From: Burkholderiales bacterium | Lineage (GTDB): Bacteria; Pseudomonadota; Gammaproteobacteria; Burkholderiales; Burkholderiaceae_E | Reading direction: 5' to 3' | NCBI GenBank assembly: GCA_020248665.1 | Contig: JADCHE010000128.1 | Location: 1-43,059, forward strand | DNA: 43,059 bases | Shown here: piece by piece, positions 33,015 through 43,059 of the stretch | How positions within the stretch are numbered: position 1 is the stretch's first letter | How the letters are laid out: every line of letters starts with the position of its first letter | Notes under the pieces: generated by a model | What the model was told of the DNA's origin: nothing | Seen by the model: the letters and a program-made list of their open reading frames with translations, nothing else | Database searches by the model: none | Program-made: the position numbers and the translations under genes

Positions 33015-33413
33015 TCACCCGAGCGCCGGCAGCACGTAGGCGAAGGTCGCGCCGAGGATCCAGATCACGACCGACGCGGCCCAGGTGAACGCCGAGGTGC
33101 GGCGCGCGCGGGTGCAGGTGCGCGCGAGCCCCGGGTCGATCGGGCACGGCAGCGAGCGAGCGCGCCACTGCGCGGCGCCCCCCGCCAGCAGCAGCACCGC
33201 CGACACCGCGAACAGGGCGTCCTTGCGCTCCGACAGCCAGACGAGCTGCGGCACCGCGCCGGTCAGCGCGACCAGCGCGCTGCCGGCACCGATCGACACC
33301 AGCAGCGCCGGCAACGCGCAGCAGAGCAGCGTCGAGGCGCTGGCCAGCAGCGCGAGCGCGGCGGGCGTGCGGTGGCCCTCGATCGGCCCCTCGTCGAGCC
33401 CGGGCCGGCTCAC
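33015..33413 (-). CDS. MerT-like heavy-metal transport membrane protein
   Basis: 132 residues; GTG start at 33413 overlaps the upstream stop as GTGA. Membrane segments at about 18-50, 66-82 and 108-128. A Cys pair Cys31-Cys32 in TM1 (TLLCCALPALL) and two Cys in a cytoplasmic loop (Cys90 and Cys100 in LPCPIDPGLARTC) mirror MerT, which takes Hg(II) from MerP through the inner membrane. Coupled to a MerP-like gene. No merA, merR or MerB is nearby, so the cargo may be another soft metal. Family call by pattern. Confidence 0.7.
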   Translation of the reverse strand: MSRPGLDEGPIEGHRTPAALALLASASTLLCCALPALLVSIGAGSALVALTGAVPQLVWLSERKDALFAVSAVLLLAGGAAQWRARSLPCPIDPGLARTCTRARRTSAFTWAASVVIWILGATFAYVLPALG

Positions 33414-33757
33414 CGTCGGCGCACCGCGTCGCGGATCGCGTCGACCGACTCGTCGGTCCGGGCGATCCCGGTGACCTTGTAGCCCGAGTCGACGATCAGC
33501 CGGCCGAGCTCCTCGTCGGTCAGGGTGCGGCCGTCGCGGAAGCCGACCGCGACGACCTTGTTCTCGAGCGACACGAAGATCCGCTCGACTTCGGGCCGGG
33601 CCTTGAGCTTCTTCTCGATGCCCTGCGCGCAGAACGCGCAGACCATGCCGTCGACGCCGATGCGGGCGGTGCGCGCGTCGGCGGGCGCGGCCGCGACCGA
33701 GCTCGCTGCGAGCGCGACTGCGAACGCGGCGGCGAGACGGGACAGGATCCGGAACAT
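33410..33757 (-). CDS. Periplasmic heavy-metal-associated (HMA/MerP-like) protein
   Basis: 115 residues with a strong AGGAGG site and a Sec signal peptide ending near AAAPADA. The HMA fold has the metal motif GMVCAFCAQGIEKKL (Cys40, Cys43), followed by VSLENKVVAVGF and DEELGRLIVDSGYKV. It is a periplasmic metal carrier that would hand the ion to the MerT-like protein. The extra Cys-Ala-Phe-Cys spacing is CxxC as in MerP. Overlaps the next gene by 4 bases. Confidence 0.82.
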   Translation of the reverse strand: MFRILSRLAAAFAVALAASSVAAAPADARTARIGVDGMVCAFCAQGIEKKLKARPEVERIFVSLENKVVAVGFRDGRTLTDEELGRLIVDSGYKVTGIARTDESVDAIRDAVRRR

Positions 33758-33769
33758 GGCGATGCCTCC

Positions 33770-34426
33770 TCAGAAGACGTGCATCACGTTGAACATCCAG
33801 GCGCCGCGGTTGCTGCGCCCGATCTCGAACCACCAGTCGCGACGGAACAGCCGCAGCGTCGGAAAGACTTCGGTGCCCGTGGTCAGGTCCTCGCGCCGCT
33901 CGGCGCGCACCAGGAACCAGGTCGCCCAGTCCTCGTAGTCGGCCGCATACGGTGCCCAGCCGACGGTCAGCGCGTCGATCCGGTACGAGAACGCGTCGGA
34001 GCGCCACCAGTGGACATTACCGTTGAGGTACCACCTGCGCGACTCCCAGTCGGCCTGCAGGCCGCCGTGCCACGTCGAACGGCTGCCGTCGAAGAAGTCC
34101 CCGCGCGACGCCCCGGCGCCGCCGAACACGTAGAAGTTGGCCACGCTGTCGGGCCGGTACACCCGGTGGACGAGCCAGTTCGCCTGCAGGTAGCCGACGT
34201 CGACCTGTTGGCGCAGCGCCACGCGGTCGTCGGACTTCAGGTAGAGCGCGCCCACGCCGACCGACAGTCGCGGCGAGACGCCGTACATCGCCTCGGCCAT
34301 CCGGTACTCGGGTGTCCAGAAGGCCATCGCCATCCAGACGTCCTTGGCGATGAACAGGCCGGCGCGCGCGGCGGACGGCGCGCAGAGCAGGAGTGCGACG
34401 AGCGCCGCGCGAACGACAGGGACCAT
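33770..34426 (-). CDS. Outer-membrane beta-barrel-like protein of the metal cluster
   Basis: 218 residues. Signal peptide to about residue 22 (LLLCAPSAARA). The rest alternates aromatic and polar residues in strands (for example VGVGALYLKSD, VDVGYLQANWLVHRVY, YVFGGAGASRG, WYLNGNVHWWRS) and ends MFNVMHVF with C-terminal Phe, the signature of Bam-assembled barrels. Roughly 8-10 strands could be drawn. I do not recognise a named family. It sits between the Cys-containing secreted protein and the MerP-like gene, suggesting a role in metal passage or sensing at the outer membrane. Confidence 0.65.
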   Translation of the reverse strand: MVPVVRAALVALLLCAPSAARAGLFIAKDVWMAMAFWTPEYRMAEAMYGVSPRLSVGVGALYLKSDDRVALRQQVDVGYLQANWLVHRVYRPDSVANFYVFGGAGASRGDFFDGSRSTWHGGLQADWESRRWYLNGNVHWWRSDAFSYRIDALTVGWAPYAADYEDWATWFLVRAERREDLTTGTEVFPTLRLFRRDWWFEIGRSNRGAWMFNVMHVF

Positions 34427-34486
34427 CGGGGTTCCTCGGGAACGGGGGAGGCACCGGCGCTCGCGCGCCGGACCGCGGACCGGCCT

Positions 34487-34933
34487 TCAGGCGGTCGGCG
34501 GGCGTTCCTCTGGGCAGGACAGGAAGCGTGCGGCGACCGCCGACGGCGCCGGATCGGGCTCGAATGCGACTTGGGCGACGACCGGCGGAACGGGCGACGC
34601 GAGCGGCGGCATCTGGCCGAGCTCGCACCAGACCTGTGCGCCGCAGGGCGTCGAGGGGTCGCTTGCGGCGGCGGACGAATCGGCCCCCGACGAAGGTCGG
34701 ACCGCCACGGGGGACTCGACCGAGACGTTGCTCGCGGTGACCGGGGCGGGGGTCGCCGCCGTCGCTTCGCCGCGCCACGGGAACGGCGCGCGCCCGAAGG
34801 CATCGACCGCGACGCCGTGCCAGGCGCAACACTGCGCCGCGAGCTGCACGACGAGCATCGCGAGCATCAGCGCCGCGACCGTCCGGGCGGGACGGGCGCG
34901 CAGGCCGCGGAGGGCGACGACGGCGCGGTTCAT
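34487..34933 (-). CDS. Small secreted/anchored Cys-containing protein of the metal cluster
   Basis: 148 residues. An N-terminal hydrophobic segment (about 18-35) ends in QCCAWHG: Cys35, Cys36 and His39, a possible metal site next to the membrane. Then a Pro/Ala/Ser-rich stretch and TPCGAQVWCELGQ with two more Cys. Similar small proteins occur in copper or mercury loci, but I do not recognise the family. First gene of the four-gene unit; TAGACT lies 7 bases before the ATG with no Shine-Dalgarno. Confidence 0.6.
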   Translation of the reverse strand: MNRAVVALRGLRARPARTVAALMLAMLVVQLAAQCCAWHGVAVDAFGRAPFPWRGEATAATPAPVTASNVSVESPVAVRPSSGADSSAAASDPSTPCGAQVWCELGQMPPLASPVPPVVAQVAFEPDPAPSAVAARFLSCPEERPPTA

Positions 34934-34940
34934 GCCACTC

Positions 34941-34946
34941 AGTCTA
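34941..34946 (-). promoter_or_regulatory. Candidate -10 box of the metal cluster
   Basis: TAGACT on the minus strand, 7 bases before the ATG at 34933, in the 61-base gap after carB. Gives a leaderless transcript for the first gene. Confidence 0.45.
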
Positions 34947-34994
34947 GCGCTCAGGCGCGCCGGCCCGCACGCAAGCCCCCGCCTCGCGCTCGAC

Positions 34995-38225
<3,231 letters not shown>

Positions 38226-38227
38226 GG

Positions 38228-39385
38228 TCAGGCCCGTTCCATCAGGGCGATGAAGCGGTCGAAGAGGTAGGCGATGTCGTGCGGGCCGGGGCTCGCCTCG
38301 GGGTGGCCCTGGAAGCAGAAGGCCGGGCGGTCGGTACGGGCGAGGCCCTGGATCGAGCCGTCGAACAGCGACACGTGGGTGACCCTCAGGTTAGGGGGCA
38401 GCGTGTCTGGATCGACCGCGAAGCCATGGTTCTGGCTGGTGATCAGCACCTGTCCGGTCTCGAGGTCCTTGACCGGATGGTTCGCGCCGTGATGGCCGAA
38501 CTTCATCTTCATCGTCCGTGCGCCGGAGGCGAGGCCCATGATCTGGTGGCCGAGGCAGATGCCGAAGGTCGGCAGGCCGCGCTCGATCAGCTCGCGGCTC
38601 GCCGCGATCGCGTAGTCGCAGGGCTCCGGGTCGCCGGGGCCGTTCGACAGGAACACGCCCTGCGGCGCGAGCTTCAGCACCTCGGCGGCGCTCGTCTGCG
38701 CGGGCACGACGGTGAGCTCGCAGCCGCGGTCGGCGAGCAGGCGCAGGATGTTGCGCTTCACGCCGAAGTCGAACGCGACGACCCTGAAGCGGCGCTTCGC
38801 CGACGCGAGCGCGTCGGCCGGGTGGCCGCCCTCGAGGCGCCACGAGCCCGCGCGCCAGGCGTAGGGCTCGTGCACGCTGACGACCTTCGCCAGGTCCATG
38901 CCGGCGAGACCGGGGAACTCGCGCGCGGCGGCGATCGCGGCGTCGACGTCGATCGACTCGCCGGCCGCGGCTGCGGCGACGATGCAGCCGGCCTGCGCGC
39001 CCTTCTCCCGCAGGACCCGCGTGAGCCTTCGCGTGTCGAGCCCGGCGATGCCGGGCACGCCCTCGCCGCACAGGTAGTCGGTCAGCGTCTGGGTCGCGCG
39101 GAAGTTCGACGCGCGCAGCGGCACGTCCTTGACGACGAGGCCCGCGGCGTGGATGCGCGTCGCCTCGGCGTCCTCGGGCGTGACGCCGTAGTTGCCGATG
39201 TGCGGATAGGTCAACGTGACGATCTGCCGGCAGTAGGAGGGATCGGTGAGGATCTCCTGGTAGCCGGTGAGCGCGGTGTTGAACACCACCTCGCCGACGG
39301 TGCGGCCGGGCGCGCCGATCGAGTGGCCGCGGAAGACCGTGCCATCGGCGAGCGCGAGGACGGCGGGCGGGAGTTGGGGCAGCAA
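38228..39385 (-). CDS. carA: Carbamoyl-phosphate synthase small subunit (glutaminase)
   Basis: 385 residues. Start is TTG at 39385: AGGAG lies 7 bases upstream and the family starts ML(P)[15 protein letters not shown]. N-terminal CarA domain, then class I glutamine amidotransferase with [11 protein letters not shown] (Cys277) and [12 protein letters not shown] (His361, Glu363). Delivers ammonia from glutamine to CarB. The 150-base leader and a 21-bp inverted repeat upstream suggest regulation. Confidence 0.97.
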   Translation of the reverse strand: MLPQLPPAVLALADGTVFRGHSIGAPGRTVGEVVFNTALTGYQEILTDPSYCRQIVTLTYPHIGNYGVTPEDAEATRIHAAGLVVKDVPLRASNFRATQTLTDYLCGEGVPGIAGLDTRRLTRVLREKGAQAGCIVAAAAAGESIDVDAAIAAAREFPGLAGMDLAKVVSVHEPYAWRAGSWRLEGGHPADALASAKRRFRVVAFDFGVKRNILRLLADRGCELTVVPAQTSAAEVLKLAPQGVFLSNGPGDPEPCDYAIAASRELIERGLPTFGICLGHQIMGLASGARTMKMKFGHHGANHPVKDLETGQVLITSQNHGFAVDPDTLPPNLRVTHVSLFDGSIQGLARTDRPAFCFQGHPEASPGPHDIAYLFDRFIALMERA

Positions 39386-39540
39386 GGACGGCTCCTGGGT
39401 CTGGAAGCCCGCCCCCGGGATCGCCGGGCCGTGCTCGTGGCCGCGCGTCGGAGCCGCGCACGCCGAGATGGGTGCGGTGGGTCCGAGACGGCTCGCTGTG
39501 CGTCGGATCGGCTGAGCTCTGGAAGCTCGCGACGAAGGCG

Positions 39541-39561
39541 GGTAAACCTTCGAAGTTTACC
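39541..39561. promoter_or_regulatory. carAB promoter with 21-bp inverted repeat (operator candidate)
   Basis: GGTAAAC (39541-39547) and GTTTACC (39555-39561) flank CTTCGAA. On the minus strand the right arm provides TGGTAAACT, an extended -10 (TAAACT), so a protein bound here would block RNA polymerase. Predicted transcription start about 39548, giving a leader of roughly 160 bases before the carA TTG. No PurR- or ArgR-type consensus is recognised. Confidence 0.5.
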
Positions 39562-39599
39562 ACGCGGGGCGTCGGACCACAGGCCGCGCGGGGTGTCGG

Positions 39600-40076
39600 T
39601 CAGGCCGGGGCGCCCTCGTCCGCGACCACCAGCCGTGCGATCCACGTCGGCGCGAGCAGCGGCGGCGAGGGCTCGACGACGAAGCCCCGGTCGGGCAGCG
39701 GCACCGGCGCGGACATGCCAGGCGCGACGTTCACCGCGGTGTGGAACTCGCCGAGGTCGACCGCGACGATCCGCGCGTGGATGCCGCGGGCGAGCACCTC
39801 GGCGGCGAGCGCCGCGTCGAACGCCGCCGCGCAGCCGCCGGGCACGCACGGCACCTCGACCGATCGCCAGTCCACCCCGCACGCGGCGATCTGCTGCGCG
39901 AGCCGATGGCGGGGCAGCGCGTGCGACAGGCTCGCGGCCTCGGCATCGCACACCGTGAGGAAGGTCGCGACGTGGAGACCGGCCTCGCGGGCCCGCAGCC
40001 GCGCGAGGCAGGCGTCCTTGCCGCCGCTCCAGGCGACGGCGGCGCGCGAGGGGGTCGGGCCGGTGGGCGAGGTCAC
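39600..40076 (-). CDS. PP-loop ATPase (diphthine-ammonia-ligase/MJ0570-like), internally shortened
   Basis: 158 residues from GTG 40076. WSGGKDACLARLRAREAGL is the PP-loop (adenine nucleotide alpha-hydrolase) of the MJ0570-type family, followed by SHALPRHRLAQQI. The C-terminal GEFHTAVNVAPGMSAPVPLP is also family-like (normally GENGEFHT). Family members are about 220-240 residues; here the central region (the GDI...HR part and a stretch of about 60-70 residues) is missing between AFDAALAAEV and the GEFHT block, while the frame stays open. Either a minimal variant or an in-frame deletion allele. TATCCT lies 7 bases before the GTG, with no Shine-Dalgarno. Confidence 0.65.
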   Translation of the reverse strand: MTSPTGPTPSRAAVAWSGGKDACLARLRAREAGLHVATFLTVCDAEAASLSHALPRHRLAQQIAACGVDWRSVEVPCVPGGCAAAFDAALAAEVLARGIHARIVAVDLGEFHTAVNVAPGMSAPVPLPDRGFVVEPSPPLLAPTWIARLVVADEGAPA

Positions 40077-40083
40077 GGGGCGG

Positions 40084-40089
40084 AGGATA
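40084..40089 (-). promoter_or_regulatory. Candidate -10 box, leaderless start of the PP-loop gene
   Basis: TATCCT on the minus strand, then 7 bases (CCGCCCC) and GTG at 40076. Confidence 0.4.
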
Positions 40090-40197
40090 GCGTCACGGCG
40101 ACCATGCCGGACGGCGGGCTCGGCCGCCCGGCCGCCCCAGGTCGCCGACCCGCCCGATGCACGGCTTCATCGCGGCCTCGCCGCAAGCGGGAGGCGC

Positions 40198-41052
40198 TCA
40201 GTGCGGCGGCGAAGCCGACGGCTCCGCGCGCGGCGCGATCGCCACGACGGCGGGCTCGACGCGGCCGTCGAAGCCCGCGACCGGCGAGGCCGCGCCGGAA
40301 GGCGGCAACGGCGCGACCGGCCGCCCCTCGGGACCGAAGGGCGCGCCGACGTCGGTCGACAGTTCCTGGTTCTGCGCGAAGCGCACCTCGATCTCCGGAT
40401 AGCCGAGCGGGCGCACCAGCATCGCGAGCGTGGTGTACGCGGAGCGCTCGACCTGCGCGCGGTAGCGATCGGCGAGGCCCTGCGCCTGCGCCATCGCGTG
40501 CGCGCGCGCCGCGCCGATCAGCCGGTTCTTGTCCTCCTCGGAGAAGCGGCCGTCGAAGAAGCCCTGCAGCAGGTCGGGCAGCAGCCAGGGCAGCAGCCGC
40601 GAGCGCTGCTCGTCGTAGAAGGCGAGGTCCTTGATCGACACCTCGACCTTGCACGGCGGCAGCTCGATCAGCGCCTTCGCGGGCGGCTGCGGCGCACCCT
40701 CGCGCGGACCGACGTCGGCGGCCGGACGCTGCGCGTCGATGCGGAAGCGGTCGCTCCTCAGGTCGTAGCGGAAGTCCATCTCGAACTCGAAGACCATCGC
40801 GAGCTTCTTCTTCGTGAACGCCCACGACAGGTACTTGCGGCCGAACTCACCGAAGGTGTGGTCGCTGTGGGTGATCAGGTCCTTGCTGACCGCCCTGAAC
40901 ACCGACAGCTCGCCGATCGCGCGCAGCTCGTCGATCGAGCTGCGCACGACCAGCTCGCGCGGCTCGGCGCGCCGCTTCGCGCGCCACGCCCAGCCGCCGC
41001 CGAAGCCGAGCAGCAGGAAGAGGACGAGGGCGGCCAGGGTGGCGAGGTCCAT
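40198..41052 (-). CDS. DUF4230-like membrane-anchored protein
   Basis: 284 residues. One N-terminal membrane segment (about 4-23, LAALVLFLLLGFGGGWAW) then RRAEPRELVVRSSIDELRAIGELSVFR, the usual opening of DUF4230 proteins, and LAMVFEFEMDFRYDLRS, VEVSIKDLAFYDEQ, RYRAQVERSAYTTLAMLVRPLGY. The C-terminal 60 residues are Pro/Ala-rich. DUF4230 proteins face the periplasm or outside; function unknown. Start chosen because the membrane segment follows at once; TACACT sits 6 bases upstream with no Shine-Dalgarno. Confidence 0.72.
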   Translation of the reverse strand: MDLATLAALVLFLLLGFGGGWAWRAKRRAEPRELVVRSSIDELRAIGELSVFRAVSKDLITHSDHTFGEFGRKYLSWAFTKKKLAMVFEFEMDFRYDLRSDRFRIDAQRPAADVGPREGAPQPPAKALIELPPCKVEVSIKDLAFYDEQRSRLLPWLLPDLLQGFFDGRFSEEDKNRLIGAARAHAMAQAQGLADRYRAQVERSAYTTLAMLVRPLGYPEIEVRFAQNQELSTDVGAPFGPEGRPVAPLPPSGAASPVAGFDGRVEPAVVAIAPRAEPSASPPH

Positions 41053-41058
41053 CGCCCG

Positions 41059-41064
41059 AGTGTA
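41059..41064 (-). promoter_or_regulatory. Candidate -10 box, leaderless start of the DUF4230 gene
   Basis: GCTACACT on the minus strand, 6 bases (CGGGCG), then ATG at 41052. Confidence 0.5.
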
Positions 41065-41102
41065 GCGGATGCGGTTCCCGCGGCACCCGCGGCCGGCGCG
41101 CG

Positions 41103-41483
41103 TCAGGCCCCGAGCACGAAGATCCAGACGGTGACGACGAGGCCGCCGAGCCAGACGATCGAGCGCGCGGTCGCGCTGTCGGCGACGTAGAGCCAGAGGT
41201 ACACGATGCGCAGCACGAGCCACGCGGCCGCGAGCGCGTCGAGCCGGCCCTGAGGCGCGCCGAGCTGGTGCGCAACGATCACCGCAGCCGCGAAGAAAGG
41301 CAGCGACTCGAAGGTGTTGTTCATCGCCGCGATCGCGCGCGCGCGGTGACCCGAGAGCTTCGACTCCCAGCCCCGCGGATCGGCGTTGTCGTAGTCCCGA
41401 CGGCCCGCCTTCGCGACGCCGGCGGCCACGAAGGGCAGGAAGAACGCGACGAGCAGGATCCAGTAGGCGAGCGTGAGCTTCAT
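41103..41483 (-). CDS. MAPEG family membrane protein
   Basis: 126 residues, four hydrophobic segments (about 5-24, 54-76, 80-98, 104-124). The family pattern shows in RGWESKLSGHRARAIAAMNNTFESLPFFAAAVIVAHQ (conserved Arg, Asn-Glu region) and LRIVYLWLYVADSATARS. MAPEG proteins include glutathione-dependent detoxification and eicosanoid enzymes; bacterial members of this short type are mostly uncharacterised. 17 bases after recR on the same strand. Confidence 0.82.
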   Translation of the reverse strand: MKLTLAYWILLVAFFLPFVAAGVAKAGRRDYDNADPRGWESKLSGHRARAIAAMNNTFESLPFFAAAVIVAHQLGAPQGRLDALAAAWLVLRIVYLWLYVADSATARSIVWLGGLVVTVWIFVLGA

Positions 41484-41500
41484 GCGGCGGTCCGTTGGAG

Positions 41501-42103
41501 TCAGTCGACGTTGCGGCGGTCGCGCAGCGCCTGTGCGACGGTGGCGGCGTCGACGTACTCGAGCTCGCCGCCGACAGGCACGCCGCGCGCGAGCCTCGAG
41601 ACCTTGAGGCCGCGCGCGCGCAGCATCTCGCCGATGTAGTGCGCGGTCGCCTCGCCTTCCTGCGTGAAGTTGGTCGCGAGGATCACCTCGCGGACCACCC
41701 CGTCGGTCGCGCGCGCGAGCAGTCGGTCGAAGTGGATCTCGTTCGGTCCGACGCCGTCGAGCGGCGAGAGCCGGCCCATCAGCACGAAGTACAGGCCGTC
41801 GAACGCGAGCGTCTGCTCGACCGTCATCTGGTCGGCCGGCGTCTCGACGACGCACAGCTTCGACGGGTCGCGGCGCGGCGATGCGCAGGTCTCGCAGACC
41901 TCGTGCTCGGTGAAGGTGTTGCAGCGGCCGCAGTGGCGGATCTTCGAGGTCGCGTCGATCAGCGCGCTCGCGAGCGCCTCGGCTCCGTCGCGGTCGTGCT
42001 GCAGCAGGTGGTAGGCATAGCGCTGCGCCGAGCGCGGCCCGACGCCCGGCAGCCGCTTGAGCGCGGCCACCAGCGCGTCGAGCGCGGCGGGCGGTCGCAG
42101 CAT
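41501..42103 (-). CDS. recR: Recombination protein RecR
   Basis: 200 residues. Helix-hairpin-helix [19 protein letters not shown], four-Cys zinc finger (Cys58, Cys61, Cys70, Cys73 in [18 protein letters not shown]), Toprim domain with [26 protein letters not shown] and [14 protein letters not shown]. RecR with RecF/RecO loads RecA at gaps. Seven bases after ybaB: part of the canonical dnaX-ybaB-recR operon. Confidence 0.97.
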   Translation of the reverse strand: MLRPPAALDALVAALKRLPGVGPRSAQRYAYHLLQHDRDGAEALASALIDATSKIRHCGRCNTFTEHEVCETCASPRRDPSKLCVVETPADQMTVEQTLAFDGLYFVLMGRLSPLDGVGPNEIHFDRLLARATDGVVREVILATNFTQEGEATAHYIGEMLRARGLKVSRLARGVPVGGELEYVDAATVAQALRDRRNVD

Positions 42104-42110
42104 CGGCGGG

Positions 42111-42440
42111 TCAGAAGGGCATCTTGAAGCCGGGCGGCAGCGGCAGGCCGGCGGTCAGCGACGACATCCGCTCGGCCGCGGTGGACTCGGCGCGCCGCAG
42201 CGCGTCGTTCATCGCGGCGACGACCAGGTCCTCGAGCATCTCCTTGTCGCCGTCGGCCATCACGCTCGGATCGATCGTCACGCGCTTGACATCGTTGCGG
42301 CAGGTGACGATCACCTTGACGAGGCCGGCGCCCGACTGGCCCTCGACCTCGACCGAGGCGAGCTGCTCCTGCGCCTTCTTCAGGTTGTCCTGCATCTGCT
42401 GGGCCTGCTTCATCAGGCCGGCGAGCTGGTTCTTCATCAT
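42111..42440 (-). CDS. ybaB: YbaB/EbfC nucleoid-associated protein
   Basis: 109 residues. [17 protein letters not shown] start, central [30 protein letters not shown] and C-terminal ending LPPGFKMPF, all typical. A dimeric tweezer-shaped DNA-binding protein. Two adjacent ATG codons (42440 and 42437); the first is used here. It is 4 bases after the dnaX stop, hence coupled. Confidence 0.96.
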   Translation of the reverse strand: MMKNQLAGLMKQAQQMQDNLKKAQEQLASVEVEGQSGAGLVKVIVTCRNDVKRVTIDPSVMADGDKEMLEDLVVAAMNDALRRAESTAAERMSSLTAGLPLPPGFKMPF

Positions 42441-42444
42441 CGCT

Positions 42445-43059
42445 TCAGTCTCCGGTGGATCCGGTGGGGGCGATCGGCTGGATCGACTCGGGCACGATCG
42501 TACCGTCGAAGCCGCTGATCAGGGTCCGGACGAACGCGTCGCCCTCGATGACGGCCTGCGCCTGCGCGAGCGCATCGGCCTGCTCGCGCGAGCGCACCGC
42601 GGCGACGGTCGTGCCGCGGACCTGGCCGACCTCGACAGACAGGCGCGCGGGCCGGCCGAAGTGCGCGGTGAGCACGTCGCGGACCTTGGCGAGCAGCGCG
42701 GGCTCGGCGAGCGGCTTGACCGGCACGCGAAGCGTGAAGCCGTCGGCGTCGTGCGAGAGGAGCTCGCTCTGCTGCATGAACTGGCCCACGAGGCCGGGGC
42801 GGCCGAGCCGCGCGACGACGGTGGCGGCGAGGCCGGGCCAGTCGCCGTCGAAGCCGAGCGGCACGGGCACGGGCGCGGAGGCGGGGGCGGGGGCCGGTGC
42901 GGTGGGCGTGGCGCGTGGCGCGATCGCCTCGGGCAGGGCCTCGGCGCGCGGTGCGGGCCGTGCCGCATCACGCATCGCGGGGGCCGGCGGCTCGACGGCC
43001 GGTCCCGGCGCCGCGGGCCGGGTGGGCTCGCCGGGCGGCTCGGGCGCCGCGAGATCGGA
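42445..43059 (-). CDS. dnaX: DNA polymerase III subunit gamma/tau, C-terminal part
   Basis: 204 codons are visible; the frame is open to the right edge, so the ATPase domains lie outside. A Pro/Ala-rich linker (about 70 residues) precedes the tau-specific C-terminal domain: [55 protein letters not shown] and the closing [17 protein letters not shown]. This domain contacts the polymerase alpha subunit. The order dnaX-ybaB-recR confirms it. The gamma frameshift site is not in the window. Confidence 0.93.
   Translation of the reverse strand, partial: SDLAAPEPPGEPTRPAAPGPAVEPPAPAMRDAARPAPRAEALPEAIAPRATPTAPAPAPASAPVPVPLGFDGDWPGLAATVVARLGRPGLVGQFMQQSELLSHDADGFTLRVPVKPLAEPALLAKVRDVLTAHFGRPARLSVEVGQVRGTTVAAVRSREQADALAQAQAVIEGDAFVRTLISGFDGTIVPESIQPIAPTGSTGD

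Overview
The window is GC-rich chromosomal DNA (about 70% GC by eye) from a betaproteobacterium, most likely of the order Burkholderiales. The main reason is gene order: carA-carB ... greA / yhbY-rlmE-ftsH-folP-glmM and dnaX-ybaB-recR are classic Burkholderiales blocks. A Bug-type (TctC) binding protein, a homoprotocatechuate-type meta-cleavage cluster and a type IV pilus minor-pilin operon also fit.

Layout. 1-3142 (minus): minor pilin operon fimT-pilV-pilW-pilX-pilY1, with pilY1 cut by the window edge. 3312-22319: accessory metabolic genes. These are three aldehyde dehydrogenases, an acyl-CoA synthetase-like enzyme, a VOC protein, a J-domain/zinc-ribbon/PilZ fusion, an SDR, an hpa-like operon (truncated hpaH, hpaE, hpaD, hpaG-like), a Bug binding protein, an EamA exporter, an AhpD/CMD protein, an MliC-like lipoprotein and an orphan sugar-type ABC ATPase. 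The gaps between them hold gene remnants: a metallophosphoesterase, a LysR regulator, a Bug protein, a lipoprotein stub, a zinc alcohol dehydrogenase and an SMP-30/strictosidine-synthase-like protein.

About 22985-25313 is a small, visibly lower-GC island: a tyrosine recombinase and a RelA/SpoT-domain protein ending in a YPNY motif, resembling CapRel-type fused toxin-antitoxin phage-defence proteins. It abuts a tRNA-Pro/Arg/His cluster (minus strand). A decayed cytochrome c gene follows.

26124-43059 is mostly core: glmM, folP, ftsH, rlmE, then divergent yhbY with a very long Gly/Ala/Arg/Pro tail, greA behind a promoter plus intrinsic terminator (possible leader attenuator), a four-gene metal-transport-like cluster (MerT-like, MerP-like, outer-membrane barrel, Cys-containing secreted protein), carB, carA, an internally shortened PP-loop ATPase, a DUF4230 protein, a MAPEG protein, recR, ybaB and the 3' part of dnaX.

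Two cross-cutting observations stand out. Several transcription units start with a TAnnnT hexamer only 6-8 bases before the start codon and no Shine-Dalgarno, suggesting leaderless mRNAs. Nearly every accessory-gene junction carries a truncated gene. All functional calls rest on reading motifs by eye; no database search was run.
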